Shown: one piece after another, positions 44,701 through 56,447 of the stretch | How the letters are laid out: every line of letters begins with the position of its first letter | How positions within the stretch are numbered: position 1 is the stretch's first letter | Source: Aegilops tauschii subsp. strangulata | Taxonomy: Eukaryota > Streptophyta > Magnoliopsida > Poales > Poaceae | Length of the DNA: 64,000 nucleotides | Direction: 5' to 3' | NCBI RefSeq assembly: GCF_002575655.3 | Contig: NC_053039.3 | Coordinates: 221,793,622 to 221,857,621 of the forward strand | Program-made: the position numbers and the translations under genes | Notes under the pieces: generated by a model | Databases searched by the model: none | Told to the model about the DNA's origin: nothing | The model's input: the letters and a program-made list of their open reading frames with translations, nothing else

Positions 44701-45080
44701 GGGAGCTTGACTATGTGAAAGTTAAGGTGGCATTATTCATGTGCGCATGGATCCCTCTTGGTCATGTAAAGGTTGATGATTACAGGAAGACCTGTGTTAA
44801 CAGGACAACGATGGCATATCACGTGGACCCGTTCATTCTTGCCAGCGATGCTACCCAGATTTTCTTTGCGGAAGACCCCTTGCGTAAGAACTGCCATGTA
44901 GTGATGCATGGGAAGAGGAGGGCACCGGGTGTCGAGGATGTTGCCAATGAGGACGAGTACGATGAATTTGCTGGGTTGCCAGCCAAGGGATCACGCAACC
45001 GTGTAACAGAGAAGCTTAAAATCATTCGGGGTCAACGTAATGATCCCAGTTCCCCCGCGTACATGGGAATTAAGCCGTAA
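41786..45080 (+). pseudogene. CACTA (En/Spm, TNP2-type) transposase, several stops and frameshifts
   Basis: Starts MEQSRWMKNRRTSGMTEFMN (transposase-associated domain; CPCTDYAN near 41900). Stops interrupt it at 41966, 42767 and 43418. The TNP2 domain gives DGMNPFGDMSTNHSTWMVLL (42848), LCIYNLAPWLCMKNKYTMM and GHRR-like CHRRFLRKYHPYRKM (43250). After a frameshift come DVMHIEKNVCESSLGTLLK (43510), a stop at 43702, then the DUF4218-like segment (SHDCHVMLTQILPVAIRNLM, ERFMGILKRFCRNRNHPEAS). After a further shift near 44320 comes a DUF4216-like domain (YYGTIKEIWELDY, VDDYRKTCVNRTTMAY). It would cut the terminal repeats; here it is inactive. Confidence 0.9.
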
Positions 45081-45634
45081 GACTAGTCTTTATGCCTACC
45101 CTACAACTTAATTCGTTCAATTTAGAACTGTCACATGTACTGAATTTGTGACTTATGCCCGGTTTTCTGTTGATGTAAGAACCGTTAATATGTTGACCTT
45201 GATATGCTGTCAGCTCACGCAATGAATATGAACTGTTTTTTGTTATTATTATTATTATTATATCATAGAGGTAGCACACTCAATTGATCTCACTACAGTA
45301 TGTGTGAACAAAAATATGCAATCTGGTTTGCGAATAGAACATGGTTTGTTGATGAAATCCGTGTGCTGACAAAACCCCGCTCGCGATCTGAGTCGTGCTT
45401 TCTGATTGGCTAGAACCCAAACCCCACGGATCGTACATCTGCACCGTTGGATGCTCCCAGATCGAATGGTGATCCTCATCCCTTTTGACAGCACATGCAA
45501 TTCCGGTTGTAATTTTATTTTTATGCACAAAATGCATGTTAAACTCAAAAAGGGAGACATTTGGCACATGTTAAACTCAAAAACTTGTGCCATCTTTGTG
45601 TCATGCGTGATGATTTCTACACCTTCTTTGCTAA
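45081..45634 (+). other. CACTA intergenic or intron region; first copy of repeat module M
   Basis: A short (ATT)n run lies at 45242-45260. The segment 45270-45560 is a copy of a module that recurs at 46935-47165 and 48275-48520, with the shared block GATCGTACRTCTGCACC and CCCATCCC-like ATCCTCATCCCTTT. No ORF is credible. Confidence 0.6.
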
Positions 45635-45908
45635 GGGTGGCCATAGTGGGGGTATCATAGCCGGTAGCATGCACTCGGGAATAGCAAATATGATGATGTG
45701 GCAAAGAATTAAATAAGGGAGAGTGGGTTAGAGTAACATAGGTAGATACCGTAACATAATAAATGCTATACTACTTTGTGTCATATATGGCCATAAATAC
45801 GGTCATCTATGATACTACTCTATGATACTATGCACTATGAAGGTACGTACGTAGTATCATACACTAGTATCATATGCATGATACTATAGTATATGATACT
45901 CCCCACTA
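45635..45908. mobile_element. Tourist/Harbinger-like MITE, copy a, right terminus eroded
   Basis: Starts GGGTGGCCATAGTGGGGGTA after TAA (45632-45634) and ends ATACTCCCCACTA before TAA (45909-45911). The interior is full of ATGATACTA/TAGTATCAT inverted segments. The right terminal repeat lacks its last bases compared with copy b. Confidence 0.7.
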
Positions 45909-45911
45909 TAA

Positions 45912-46194
45912 GGCTGGCCATAGTGGTGGTATCATAGCCGATATCATGCACTCGGAAATAGCAAGTATGCTGATGTGGCAAAGAATTAAAGAAGATAGAG
46001 AGGTTTAGAGTAACATATAGGTAGATACCGTATCATGTTAAATGCGATGCTAATTTGTGTCATGCATGTCAATAAATATGATCATCTATGATACTACTCT
46101 ATTATATTATGCACTATAATTAAAGGTAGTATCATACACCAGTATCATATATATGCATGATACTAGTGTACGATACTCTCCACTATGAGTAGCC
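45912..46194. mobile_element. Tourist/Harbinger-like MITE, copy b, adjacent to copy a
   Basis: Starts GGCTGGCCATAGTGGTGGTA and ends ACTCTCCACTATGAGTAGCC. It is flanked by TAA at 45909-45911 and 46195-46197. The 3-bp TAA target and terminal repeats fit the PIF/Harbinger type. Non-coding; able to form a hairpin. Confidence 0.75.
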
Positions 46195-48640
46195 TAAGTA
46201 TAGCCTAACTAAAACACCCACATGTAGTTGTAGTAGGATTTTTGACTTTATATGCACTAAAATGCAAGGTAAGTGCAAAGAATGACTTAGACATAGCAGA
46301 CGAGACCTGAAATGGGCCGGGAAATCAAACCAATGGTATATCTGTGATTCTTTACCATGATTTTTTTGAGGCGAAATGATGTAGTAACTGACGATTTGGA
46401 GTCCGAAGTGCCGCGTCTCCTTTTGGAAACTATGATCCTTCTTGTGAGATGCTCCGGTATGGAAGGTGCGAGCACCAAAACTTATGCCAAACTTTACCAA
46501 TTTTTTTCCATGCAATCGTGAGAGCACGCCACAGTGACACATTGATTTCGTTATTTTCCGGACTCTATATGCATTTACTGAAATTAAAATATCAACAAGG
46601 CCTACGCCTTTGGCCGCACCCTGCGGCCGAACTGTTTGAAGTTTTTTCCTGTTTCTCGAACAATGAATGAAAACTCGCAAAGCGACACACAAATGATCTT
46701 GCTAACACCCACATGTAGTTGAGACTATATATATATACACACACACACACAAACGAGATCTCTTTTTTTGCATATTCAAAGTTTGAGATTGCTAGCCAGG
46801 CCTGCCGTCTGGTAAAATGTACCAGAAAATCAAACCATAGGGTACAATCGTGATTTCTTATCGTGGAAAAAAATTGGAGGTGAAATGATGAACTCATGTT
46901 TTCATTCAAATGAACATATGTTGTTAGTTAATGTAAATGTTTTCAAATAGCACACGGTTCACTCACGAAAGCAGTGTGTCCACTAAACCGTGGCCGATGC
47001 CCCCTGCCATGCGCGCGATCTGAGACGTGCGTTCTGATTGGCCATAACCCAAACCCCATGGATCGTACGTCTGCACCATTGGATTCTCCTTGATCGAACG
47101 ACGATCCTCATCCCTTTCGACAACACATGCAGTTCCGGTTGTGATTTTATTTATATCCACAAATTGCACGTTAAATTCAAAAAGTGTCTTAAATATAGCA
47201 AACGATAACCGAAATGCGTTAGAAAATCAAACCCTTGGTATAATGGTGATTGCGTACCGTGGAAAATTTTATGAGGCCAAACGATGAAGTCACCGACCAC
47301 TGGAGTTTGAATTCACATGTCTCCTTTTGGAAACCATGGTCCTTCATGTGAGATGCTCCGGTTTGCAAGGAGCGATCATCAAAACTTGTGCCAAACTTTA
47401 CCCCAAAAAATCGCTGGGGTCATGAGAGCACGCCACGGGCACACACCGATTTTGATGATGTCTGGACTCCATCAGAATTCCCAGTAATTAAAATACCAAC
47501 TAGGCCTGCGCTGGTGGCCGCACCTCCCCGTTTCTCAGACAATGGATGAAAACTCGCAAAGCGACACACAAATGATTTTTACACCTTCTTTGCAAACTAA
47601 CACCCAGATGTAGTTGTAGAACGGTTTTGAATTTAATTATATGCACTAAATGCAAGGTAAGTGCAAAAAAATGACTTAATTATAGCAAGAAGACCTGAAA
47701 TGGGCCAGAAAATCAAACCTAGGGTATATACATGATTGTTTACCATGAAAAAAATCAAGGCGGAACGATGTAGTCACTGACGATTGGAGTCCGGCGTGTC
47801 GCGTCTCCTTTTGGAAACTATGATCCTTCTTGTGAGATGCTCTGATTTGAAAGGTGTGAGCATCAAAACTTGTGCCATCTTTACCAGAAATTTTCCATGT
47901 CATCCTGAGAGCACGCCACGGTGACACACCGATTTTCGTTATTTCCGGACTCTATATGCATTTCCTGTAATTAGAATACCAACAAGGCTTACAACTCTGG
48001 CCGCACCCTGTGGCCGAACTGTTTGATTTTTTTCCTGTTTCTCGAACAATGAATGAAAACTCCCAAAGTGACACACAAATGATCTTGCTAGCTAGCACCC
48101 ACGTGTAGTTACGACTATAGCAAACGACTCAAATGTAGCAAACGATACCTCAAATGCACGAGAAAATCTAACCATAGGGTACAATGGTGATTGATTACAG
48201 TTGAAAACAATTTGGAGGCGAAACGATGAACTCTTGTTTTCATTCAAACAAAAATATGTTGTTAGTTCATGTAAATGTTTTCAAATAGCACAAGGTTCAC
48301 TCACGAAAGCTGTGAGCCTACCAAACCGTGGCCGATGCCCCCCTTGCTGCGCGCGTGATCTGAGTCATGCGTTCTGATGGGCCAGATCCCAAACCCCACG
48401 GATCGTACGTCTGCACCGTTGGATGCTCCCAGATCGAATGGCAATCCTCATCCCTTTCGACAGGAAATGCAGTCCGGCTAGGATTTGATTTATATACCAA
48501 AATGCATGGTAAATGCCAAAAAAAGTCTTAAATATAGCACACGAGACCTGAAATGCGCCAGCAAATCAATCCCGTGGTATAATGGTGATTGCTTAGCGTG
48601 GGAAAAATTTAGAGGCGAAACGATGAACTCACGTCTTCAT
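46195..48640. repeat. Interspersed direct repeats U and M in the CACTA middle region
   Basis: Unit U (about 360-400 bp; GTCTCCTTTTGGAAACYATG, GTGAGATGCTC, GAGAGCACGCCACGG, AGGCCTGCGC..GGCCGCACC) occurs near 46200-46690, 47180-47570 and 47580-48080, with a partial copy near 48520. Unit M (CTCACGAAAGC, AACCGTGGCCGATGCCCCC, GATCGTACGTCTGCACC) occurs near 46930-47165 and 48275-48520, plus 45270-45560. The order is M-U-M-U-U-M-U(partial). Non-coding. A short TA/CA microsatellite is at 46727-46751. Confidence 0.75.
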
Positions 48641-50100
48641 TTCAAACGAAATTATTCTCTTTGTGCACACGAGTGCTTAGAGGCATCGTGCGTGCACCTC
48701 TTCTTTACGTGCAGGTACGTACATACGTGGGTGGGTGTGAGAGAGATGGTTTGTGCGAAACAGAGGAAATGTGTTGATGATATCTCAAACAAAAAATGTA
48801 ACATATGCAAAGTGTGTGAAACAGAGTCATGGATATATCATATATAGAGGGAGCGATCCACAAGAAGAGAGTGGAGGGATCATCAGCGTGAGATATCGAT
48901 AGAATCTAAAACAGGGATGAAGTGTGTGGGTGCGCGATCGATAAAGAGTGCCATCAAATTTGTGTTTGCCCACGTCAAAGATACAGGGCGGCTGGCCCAC
49001 TAGAATGTGAGAGGGCAGAGGTGCAGTTTGTCTATGCATGGATACCTACCTACAACGTTCGACTATCAGTGTGTGTGTGTGGGGGGGGAGGGGGCAGAGA
49101 CCTAACTATAGAGAGGTAGATCGACTGGTATATGTGTGGAGAAGGAGAGAGACCTAGCTATGTATTGAGGAAGATCGATCAACATCCATGCATATGTGTA
49201 GCAGAGGAATAAGGTTGGGAGAGAGACAAAGGTAGAGTGTCGGAGGGTTGGTGGTGGAGTTGTTTCTCACAAATGGTGGGAGAGGCCTGCTAGACAAACG
49301 GAGGGTACGAGTGCAATATCAATAAGAGAGGGGATGTCTGCCTGTCTATGCACGTGCATGTGAGAGACGGGTCGGGAGTTATATGCAAGAATGATGAGGG
49401 GGACGATATGGTTGTGGTAAGCTGACGTAACTACATAGGAAGATCAATCATCGTGTGTCAGAGAAAGGGAGAGACATAACTAGTGAGGTACGTCGATCGG
49501 TGCGTGGGGAAAAAGAATTATTGTTGACCTAGCTATATGTAGGGAGATCGGTAGGTATACATGCGTCCATGTGTTAGAAGAAAATGAAGTACAGAGAGAC
49601 GGACATGGGGAGAGGGGTGTGGCTAGGAGGTGGTGCGAGAGGCCTACTATGTCGAGGGGGGAAGGAGTGTGCGAGCACGAGATCGATGAAAAGAGGGGCG
49701 GGAGTGTGCACCTGCATGGAACCGTATTGGACATAGGGGGGCATGGACGGTGAGAAGAGAAGAGGGGAAGTGTGTGTTTGTGGTAGGCACACTTGTCTAG
49801 AGAGGTATATAGACCAGTGTGGGTGTGCCGGAAAGAAGGAGCCGGGGGCCTACACACACCGTGGGTGAACGACCTAAAGAGAAATAACGAATGTGCGCGA
49901 TGGAGGGGACGTTGAGGGAGGGTGAGAGGGGGGCGGGCGTGTGCATGCACGATAGAAAGTTAGCGCTAGCTATAAAGAGAAGAGGATTGTGTGGGTGTAA
50001 AAGACGAACAGAGATCATAATATTCCTTATAAAAAAGTGGATTCGATTAAGATATCATAGTGTTTTAAACCGATGCATGCATGATGGATATATATAATGG
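48641..50100. repeat. GA/GT-rich region with degenerate repeats
   Basis: Repeated phrases GAGAGACCTA(A/G)CTAT and AG(G)TAGATCGA(C/T)(C/T)GGT(A/G)TA occur roughly every 60-150 bp between 48850 and 49850, with GGGGGGGGA and GTGTGTGTG tracts near 49070. Strong purine bias on the plus strand. The minus-strand frames rich in His/Pro/Ser here are compositional. Confidence 0.6.
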
Positions 50101-51099
50101 TGATACGCATGGTGTGGTTATGAACATGTTATACTACATATAGTATATAGAACATTGATTATAATTTGTGATGATCTGTGGCTTTTGCAGCTCAGGGCAA
50201 AATACTTGTCATAATGTAGGGGGCGGGGCACTATACTTTTTGTGACAAACACAGTGTACGTGTGGAACATGGTTTAGATTATCATTATCTAGTTAGTACA
50301 TCAAATGTACTATTATTTGGAGTCAACATCAAGTGTATTCAAAAATTTGAATTCGAGTTCATATAGTACACATAGTTCATATCTATCTCTATAGTAATCA
50401 TGTGGTGTGTTGTTAAGATAATACACGAATGATGGTTTAAGTTGGCAACAATCATGATTGTAGATTCTTATTCAAATAGAGAAACAAATTCAAATTTAGT
50501 TTGGATTGCAGCGGTACTATAGACATTTGGAATGCACTAAAATGTTGGTATGAGTAGGTTACATGCATTATACAGCGAGCGAAAAAAATTAATTGGACAT
50601 AACATGGATTCATAGCTTTGAATAGCATTTGTACAGTAAAACCAGACAAGACTCTCTCTTTGTGTAGTGTGAATAGTTTTATTTTTTTCATTTTTTTCGT
50701 TGAGGGAAGTGCGAATTGATTTGGTACGTACAATATTACACGTTAGGTTTGTCCCTAAAATTCAACCCGCGCCTTGTTATATCCCGAAAATTCAGATACC
50801 GTGTTCCCAAAACTCGTGCCTTCACAACCCGCGCCTTGCTATCCCGAAATTACAACACGCGCGAAAAACTCCCTCAAGCTGCTAAATCCCGACACACGAA
50901 ATCCCCCTTCTAACCCTGAGCTGAAAGGGCCACTAATTCAAATTGGTGGGGGTACTTTTGTAACACACCCTACATTTGGACAAGTGCGTCCCTAAGTCAT
51001 GCCCCCCTCCCGTCGCCTCCTTTTCGCCATTCGAAATCCCAGGCCGCCATAACCTCTCTGCTCCAGCCGCGAAACCCCACCCTCCTCCGTCCGCCACCT
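50101..51099. other. AT-rich spacer then upstream part of the second CACTA gene
   Basis: 50101-50700 is AT-rich with no gene. 50750-50935 contains three short CGCGCCTTG(T/C)(T)AT(A)CCCGAAA phrases. From about 51000 the sequence becomes CT-rich and GC-rich, as expected for the leader of the second CACTA gene. Confidence 0.45.
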
Positions 51100-51122
51100 C
51101 ACCGCTGCCTAGCCGGAGCCTC

Positions 51123-51410
51123 TTCCCCGACGACATCGTCCACCGCAGCAGCCCGACGTCCCTCATCCACCTCCCCGGATGAGGATCCGTCGTTGATCTC
51201 GTCGTCCCACCGGTTCAGCCGCCCCGTCCTCCACCTCCAAGGAGATGCTCCGACGATCACCACGGCTAATCCATCCCCACAGCACCACCTTAACCTGCTC
51301 CACCGGAACCGCAACATCCTCACCGACTCCTTGGACGAAGCCGAGGCCTACTCGGCGCCACCAAAGAGGTTGTACACTCATCGCATCGCACCTTCTCCTT
51401 AACTCAATCT
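51123..51410 (+). pseudogene. CACTA second gene, exon-module copy 1
   Basis: In one frame this reads TTSSTAAARRPSSTSPDEDP ... LLHRNRNILTDSLDEAEAYS then APPKRLYTHRIAPS. The signature (H-N-R-N-x-I/L, acidic DEAE, KRLYTxR) recurs at 58350-58560 and 59030-59240. The module resembles the N-terminal exons of TNPA-like proteins of Triticeae CACTA elements as I recall them. The downstream sequence to 51688 is Ser/Leu-rich by composition. The Athila-type element interrupts it at 51688. Confidence 0.55.
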
Positions 51411-51688
51411 CCCGGTGCCGACGGTGCTCCATCCTGCACCCCCATGGCGTGGCTACCTCGAAGCCGGTGCCACGGGTGACATCTCCACGGCGGCTCTCCC
51501 CAGTGCGAGGCCCGTTCGGCAGTGGCGGCCATACCAGCCGGATCTACTGCGGCTGCTCCTGCTCCGGCTCTCACTCGCTCGCGCTGCTGCTCTGCTCTCC
51601 CCCTCGCTCGTGCTGCTGCTCCGCTCTTGCTCTCCCTCGCGCTGATGATGCTGGTACACAGGCTGCTGCAGCTACAAGAGTTGCTGCT

Positions 51689-52174
51689 TGATGACCCACA
51701 AGTATAGGGGATCAATTTTAGCTCTTTTCGATAAGTAAGAGTGTCGAACCCAACGAGGAGCAGAAGGAAATGACAAGTAGTTTTCAGTAAGGTAGCGTCT
51801 GCAAGTGCTGAAATTATAAGTAGCGGAGTAGTTTGATAGCAAGGTAATTTGTAATGAGCAAGTAACGATAGTAGTAGCAAAAGTGCAGCAAGGTAGTCCA
51901 ATCCTTTTGAGGCAAAGGATAGGCCAAAACGGTCTCTTATGATAAGCAAAGCGTTCTTGAGGGTACGCGGGAATTTCATCATGTTGGTTCGATTTGTGTT
52001 CGCTACTTTGATAATTTGATATGTGGGTGGACCGGTGCTTAGGTGCTGTTCTTACTTGAACAAACCTCCTACTTATGATTAACCCTCCCGCAAGCATCCG
52101 CAACTACGAGAAAAGTATTAAGAATAAATTCTAACCATAGCATTAAACTTTTGGATCCAATCGGTCCCTTACGG
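51689..52174 (-). repeat. 3' LTR remnant (terminal third)
   Basis: Matches 56448-56943 of the 5' LTR, from TGATGACCCACAAGTATAGG to CAATCGGTCCCTTA(C/T)GG. It then changes abruptly to integrase sequence at about 52175. Confidence 0.85.
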
Positions 52175-52179
52175 ATTTT

Positions 52180-52800
52180 TATATGTTGTTCTATAAGCCC
52201 AAAGTGCATCATCTAATTTCTTAGACCAATTCTTCCTGGACCTATTGATAGTCTTTTGCAAAATTAATTTTATCTCTCTATTGCTAAGTTCAACTTGACC
52301 ACTAGACTGAGGATGATAGGGTGATGCAATTCTATGGTAACATCATACTTGGCAAGCATTTTACGGAAAGCACCATGAATAAAGTGTGAACCACCATCAG
52401 TCATTAAATATCTAGGGACTCCAAACCTTGGGAAAATAACTTCCTTAAGCATTTAATAGAGGTGTTGTGATCAGCACTACTAGTTGGAATAGCTTCTACC
52501 CATTTAGTAACATAATCAACAGCAACCAAAATATGTGTATACCCGTTAGTGGAAGGAAAAGGTCCCATGTAATCAAATCCCCAAACATCAAATGGTTCAA
52601 CAGCAAGTGAATAATTCATAGGCATTTCTTGACGCTTACCGATATTACCTATTCTTTGACATTCATCACAAGATAACACAAACTTACGGGCATCCTTGAA
52701 GAGAGTAGGCCAATAAAATTCAGACTGCAATACCTTGTGAGCAGTTATATCTCCAGCATGATGCCCTCCATAAGCTTCGGAGTGACATTTCCGTAGGATT
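52180..52800 (-). pseudogene. Gypsy integrase, frameshifted and truncated
   Basis: After a frameshift near 52790 the minus strand reads the HHCC part ([12 protein letters not shown], then CDECQRIGN at 52650). The core follows: FDVWGFDYMGPFPSTNGYTH (first Asp) and YVTKWVEAIPTSSAD. After another shift comes FPRFGVPRYLMTDGGSHFIH (second Asp, 52400) and [16 protein letters not shown] sequence. The rest is deleted at 52175. It would insert the element; here it is dead. Confidence 0.85.
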
Positions 52801-54703
52801 TGTCCTGTTCATGCTCAGGTACACAACGTCCAATAATACCATATACTCCTTCTTTATAAAGATGTGGGTCATCCCAAAAGTAATGTCTTAAATCATAGAA
52901 GAATTTTTTGTTTTGTCGGTATGTAAAGCTAGGTGGTAAATACTTAGCAACAATGTAATTAGCATAGTCATCATACCAAGGAGTACTATGAGAGACATTT
53001 ATTGCAGCTAACTGCTCATTAGGAAAACTATCATCAATAGGTAGTGGGTCAACAAGCACATTTTCAAGCCTAGACAAATTATCAGCTACTGGGTTCTCAG
53101 CTCCTTTTCTATCAATAATATGTAAATCAAATTCTTGCAACAAGAGAACCCATCGAATAAGTCTAGGTTTAGCATCTTTCTTTTCCATAAGATATTTAAT
53201 AGCAGCATGGTCTGTGTGAACAGTTACTTCTGAATCAACAATATAAGGTCTAAATTTATCACAAGCAAACACCACTGCTAAAAATTCTTTTTTAGTAGTA
53301 CCATAGTTTCTTTGAGCACTGTCTAGAGTTTTACTAGCATAATGAATAACGTTCAATTTCTTATCAACTCTTTGTCCTAGAACAGCACCAACAGCATAAT
53401 CACTACCATCACACATAATTTCAAAAGGTAAGTTTGAGTCAGGTGGTTGAACAATAGGTGCAAAAATTAAGGCTTTCTTGAGTGTTTCAAAGGCTTCTAA
53501 ACAATCATCATCAAAAACAAAGGGAATATCCTTTTGCAAGAGACTAGTAAAAGGCCTAGGAATTTTAGAAAAGTCTTTGATAAATCTCCTATAGAAACCA
53601 GCATGACCTAGGAAACTACGAATACCTTTTATATCTTTAGGACATGGAATTTTCTCAATTGCATCAACCTTAGCTCGGTCCACTTCAATACCTCTTTCAA
53701 AAAATTTATGACCCAAGACAATGCCTTCATTAACTATAAAGTGGCACTTCTCCCAATTCAAGACAAGATTTGTTTGTTCACATCTCTGCAAAACTCGCTC
53801 AAGATTGCTTAAACAATCATCAAAAGACTTCCCATAAATAGAAAAATCATCCATGAAAACCTCAACAATGTTTTCACAAAAATCAGAGAATATAGCAGTC
53901 ATACATCTTTGAAAGGTAGTAGGTGCATTAGATAAACCAAAAGGCACACGTCTATAAGCATAGGTTCCAAAGGGACAAGTAAAAGTGGTCTTTTCTTGAT
54001 CAGGTTGAGAAACGGGTATTTGTGAAAAGCCAGAATATCCATCAAGGAAGAAAAAGTGTGTGTGCTTAGATAATCTTTCAAGCATTTGATCAATAAAAGG
54101 CAAAGGGTAATGATCTTTTCTAGTTGCTTTATTTAATTTTCTAAAATCAATTACCATTCTATAGCTTGTAACAATTCTTTGTGGAATAAGCTCATTCTTA
54201 TCATTAGGAACAACAGTAATACCTCCTTTCTTAGGAACACAATGAACATGACTTAACCATCTACTACCAGCTATAGGATAGATTATACCTGCTTCCAGAA
54301 GTTTTAAGATTTCCGTTCTTACCACTTCCTTCATTTTTGGATTTAACCAACGTTGGTGATCAACAATGGGTTTAGCATTAGGTTCCATATTAATTTTGTA
54401 CTGACATAGAGTGGGACTAATGCCCTTTAAATCATCAAGAGTATATCCAATAGCAGCCCGGTGCTTCCTTAGAACTTTCAATAATCTTTCTTCTTCACGT
54501 TCTGAAAGGTTAGCACTAATAATAACAGGATATATCTTCTTTTCATCAAGATAAGCATATTTCAAAGTGTCTGGCAATTGTTTTAATTCAAACACAGGAT
54601 CACCTTTAGGTGGAGGAGGACCTCCTAGAGTTTCAATAGGAAAGTTGTGTTTAATGAGAGGACGTTCAAAGAAATTTTTATCTATTTCATTTCTTTCATG
54701 CAT
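52745..54703 (-). pseudogene. Gypsy reverse transcriptase-RNase H, long open block (652 codons)
   Basis: Residues about 60-110 form the linker ([20 protein letters not shown]). Reverse transcriptase spans about 120-330, with [60 protein letters not shown] and the catalytic [12 protein letters not shown] (near 53850; FMDD is normal for Athila). RNase H follows ([51 protein letters not shown]). The open frame has no internal stop, but protease upstream and integrase downstream are in other frames. It is thus part of a broken polyprotein with a preserved catalytic core. Confidence 0.9.
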
Positions 54704-54730
54704 ATGTAAGTCATTTTCATGGTCTAGCAG

Positions 54731-55215
54731 ATATTATTCTAAAGGAACAGTAGGTGGAACAACAATAGAAGCAAGACCAATTAATTCATCTTTACTGGGA
54801 AATTCTTCTTCATGATGATTTCTACTAAACTTGGAAAAATTAAACTCATGTGACTCATCACCAAAACTAACACCGACAGTTTGTCTCTTACAGACTATCT
54901 TAGCATTAACTGTATTCAAGAAAGGTCTACCAAAGATAATGGGACAAAAGTCATCTTGTGGAGAGCCAAGAACAAGAAAATCAGTAGGTATTTTATTTTC
55001 CCACACAAGACTTCAACATCTCTAACAATCCCAATTGGTGATATGGTGTCTCTATTAGCAAGTTTAATAGTAACATCTATGTCTTCTATTTCTACCGGTG
55101 CTATGTCTTTCATAATTTCTTGATAATGGGTGTAAGGAATAGCACAGACACTAGCATCCATGTCACATAAACCATGATAACAGTGATCTCCTATTTTAAC
55201 TGACATGACAGGCAT
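54731..55215 (-). pseudogene. Gypsy aspartic protease, altered active site and frameshift
   Basis: MPVMSVKIGDHCYHGLCDMD then ASVCAIPYTHYQEIM starts at 55215. Athila proteases normally have CDLGASVS; here the triad is D-M-D-A-S, so the usual Gly is Asp. A frameshift near 55010 leads into TDFLVLGSPQDDFCPIIFGR and PFLNTVNAKIVCKR (the flap and ILGRPF-like motif). A stop near 54737 separates it from reverse transcriptase. Confidence 0.85.
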
Positions 55216-56341
55216 GCCAACAATAGGTCAATGTTTATCCTTTTTATCAGGTTTGGCAATTCTAGCAGCTTCTTCACAGAAGTAAATAACATGCCCACCT
55301 ATATCTTCTTCTAAGAGATCTTTAACCATAGCAATGCTAGGTCCTACTTTAATTTGTTCATCAGGTTTAGGTGTTCTAATATAGCTTTTGTTAATCACAG
55401 TTGAAACTTTAGCATGTTCCTTTATCCTAACTGGGAAAGGTGGTTTAACAATATAAGCAGAAGGAACAACTGGATCAACATTATAAAGTGTAGTTTCTTC
55501 TTTAATTGGTATCGGTTCTTTGATTTCTTCTTTAATAGGTGGGTGATACTTAGACCACTTCTCCTTAGGGAGTTCAACATGAGTAGCAAATTATTCACAA
55601 AAGGAGGCTACTATCTCAGAGTCAAGTCCATATTTAGTGCTAAACTTTTGAAAAGCATCGGTATCCATAAAAGATTTAACACAATCATACTTAAGTTTTA
55701 CCTGACTCTTTACCTTCGTCGAGTTCCCAATCTTCAGAGTTGCGTTTAATTCTTTCCAAAAGATCCCACCGGAATTCAATTGTCTTCTTCATAAAAGAAC
55801 CAACACAAGAAGTATCAAGCATGGTTTGATCATTACGAGAAAGCCGAGCATAAAAATTCTGGATAATAATTTCTCTTGAGAGCTCATGATTGGGGCATGA
55901 ATATAACATTGACTTAAGCCTCCCCCAAGCTAGAGCGATACTTTATCCTTCTCGAGGCAAAAAATTATATATATAATTCCGATCATGATGAACTAGATGC
56001 ATATGATAATTTTTTTGGTGGAACTCCAATTTCAAATGATTCCAATTCCATGATCCAATATCATCGCATAGCCTATACCATGCCAATGATTTTCCCTTCA
56101 AAGATAAAGGGAAAACCTGCAAGCTTAAACAATCCACAATTTGTTCCACATATATCAAGTGCATATCAGGATGTTCGGTACCATCTCCTGCATAATGATT
56201 AGCTAGCAGTTGTTCTATCATACCCAAAGGAATTTCATATTCAATATTTTCAGTAGGTGCAGTAGGTTGTGGGGTAGCTAATTGTGGTTCCGGACGAGGT
56301 GAAGATACCCCGAACAAACCCCTCAAAGGATTGTTTTCCAT
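55216..56341 (-). pseudogene. Gypsy gag, decayed and probably internally deleted
   Basis: ATG at 56341: MENNPLRGLFGVSSPRPEPQ. The capsid segment EIPLGMIEQLLANHYAGDGT and LSLQVFPLSLKGKSLAWYRL follows; Athila gag has LFPFSLxxxAKxWL here. Stops and shifts follow near 55940 and 55690. Pieces such as HELSREIIIQNFYARLSRND remain. The stretch to the protease is short for an Athila gag, so an internal deletion is likely. Confidence 0.8.
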
Positions 56342-56417
56342 AGTAACAAGTAACAATAAATTTCAGCACACTATATAAATGTTTCCTTACCAAATTCCAC
56401 TTACCAAAGGCGCTTCA

Positions 56418-56436
56418 CTCCCTGGCAACGGCGCCA
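56418..56436 (-). promoter_or_regulatory. Primer-binding site complementary to tRNA-Asp
   Basis: The minus strand reads TGGCGCCGTTGCCAGGGAG, the same site type as at 39635-39653, 11 bp inside the LTR. Confidence 0.8.
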
Positions 56437-56447
56437 AAAAATAGCCT

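Noticed and set aside
46727..46751. TATATATATACACACACAC tract as a promoter
   Set aside because: A simple TA/CA microsatellite inside repeat unit M with no downstream gene.
49480..49950. 156-codon His/Pro/Ser-rich minus-strand frame
   Set aside because: Arises from the purine-biased GA/GT repeat region; composition only, no motif.
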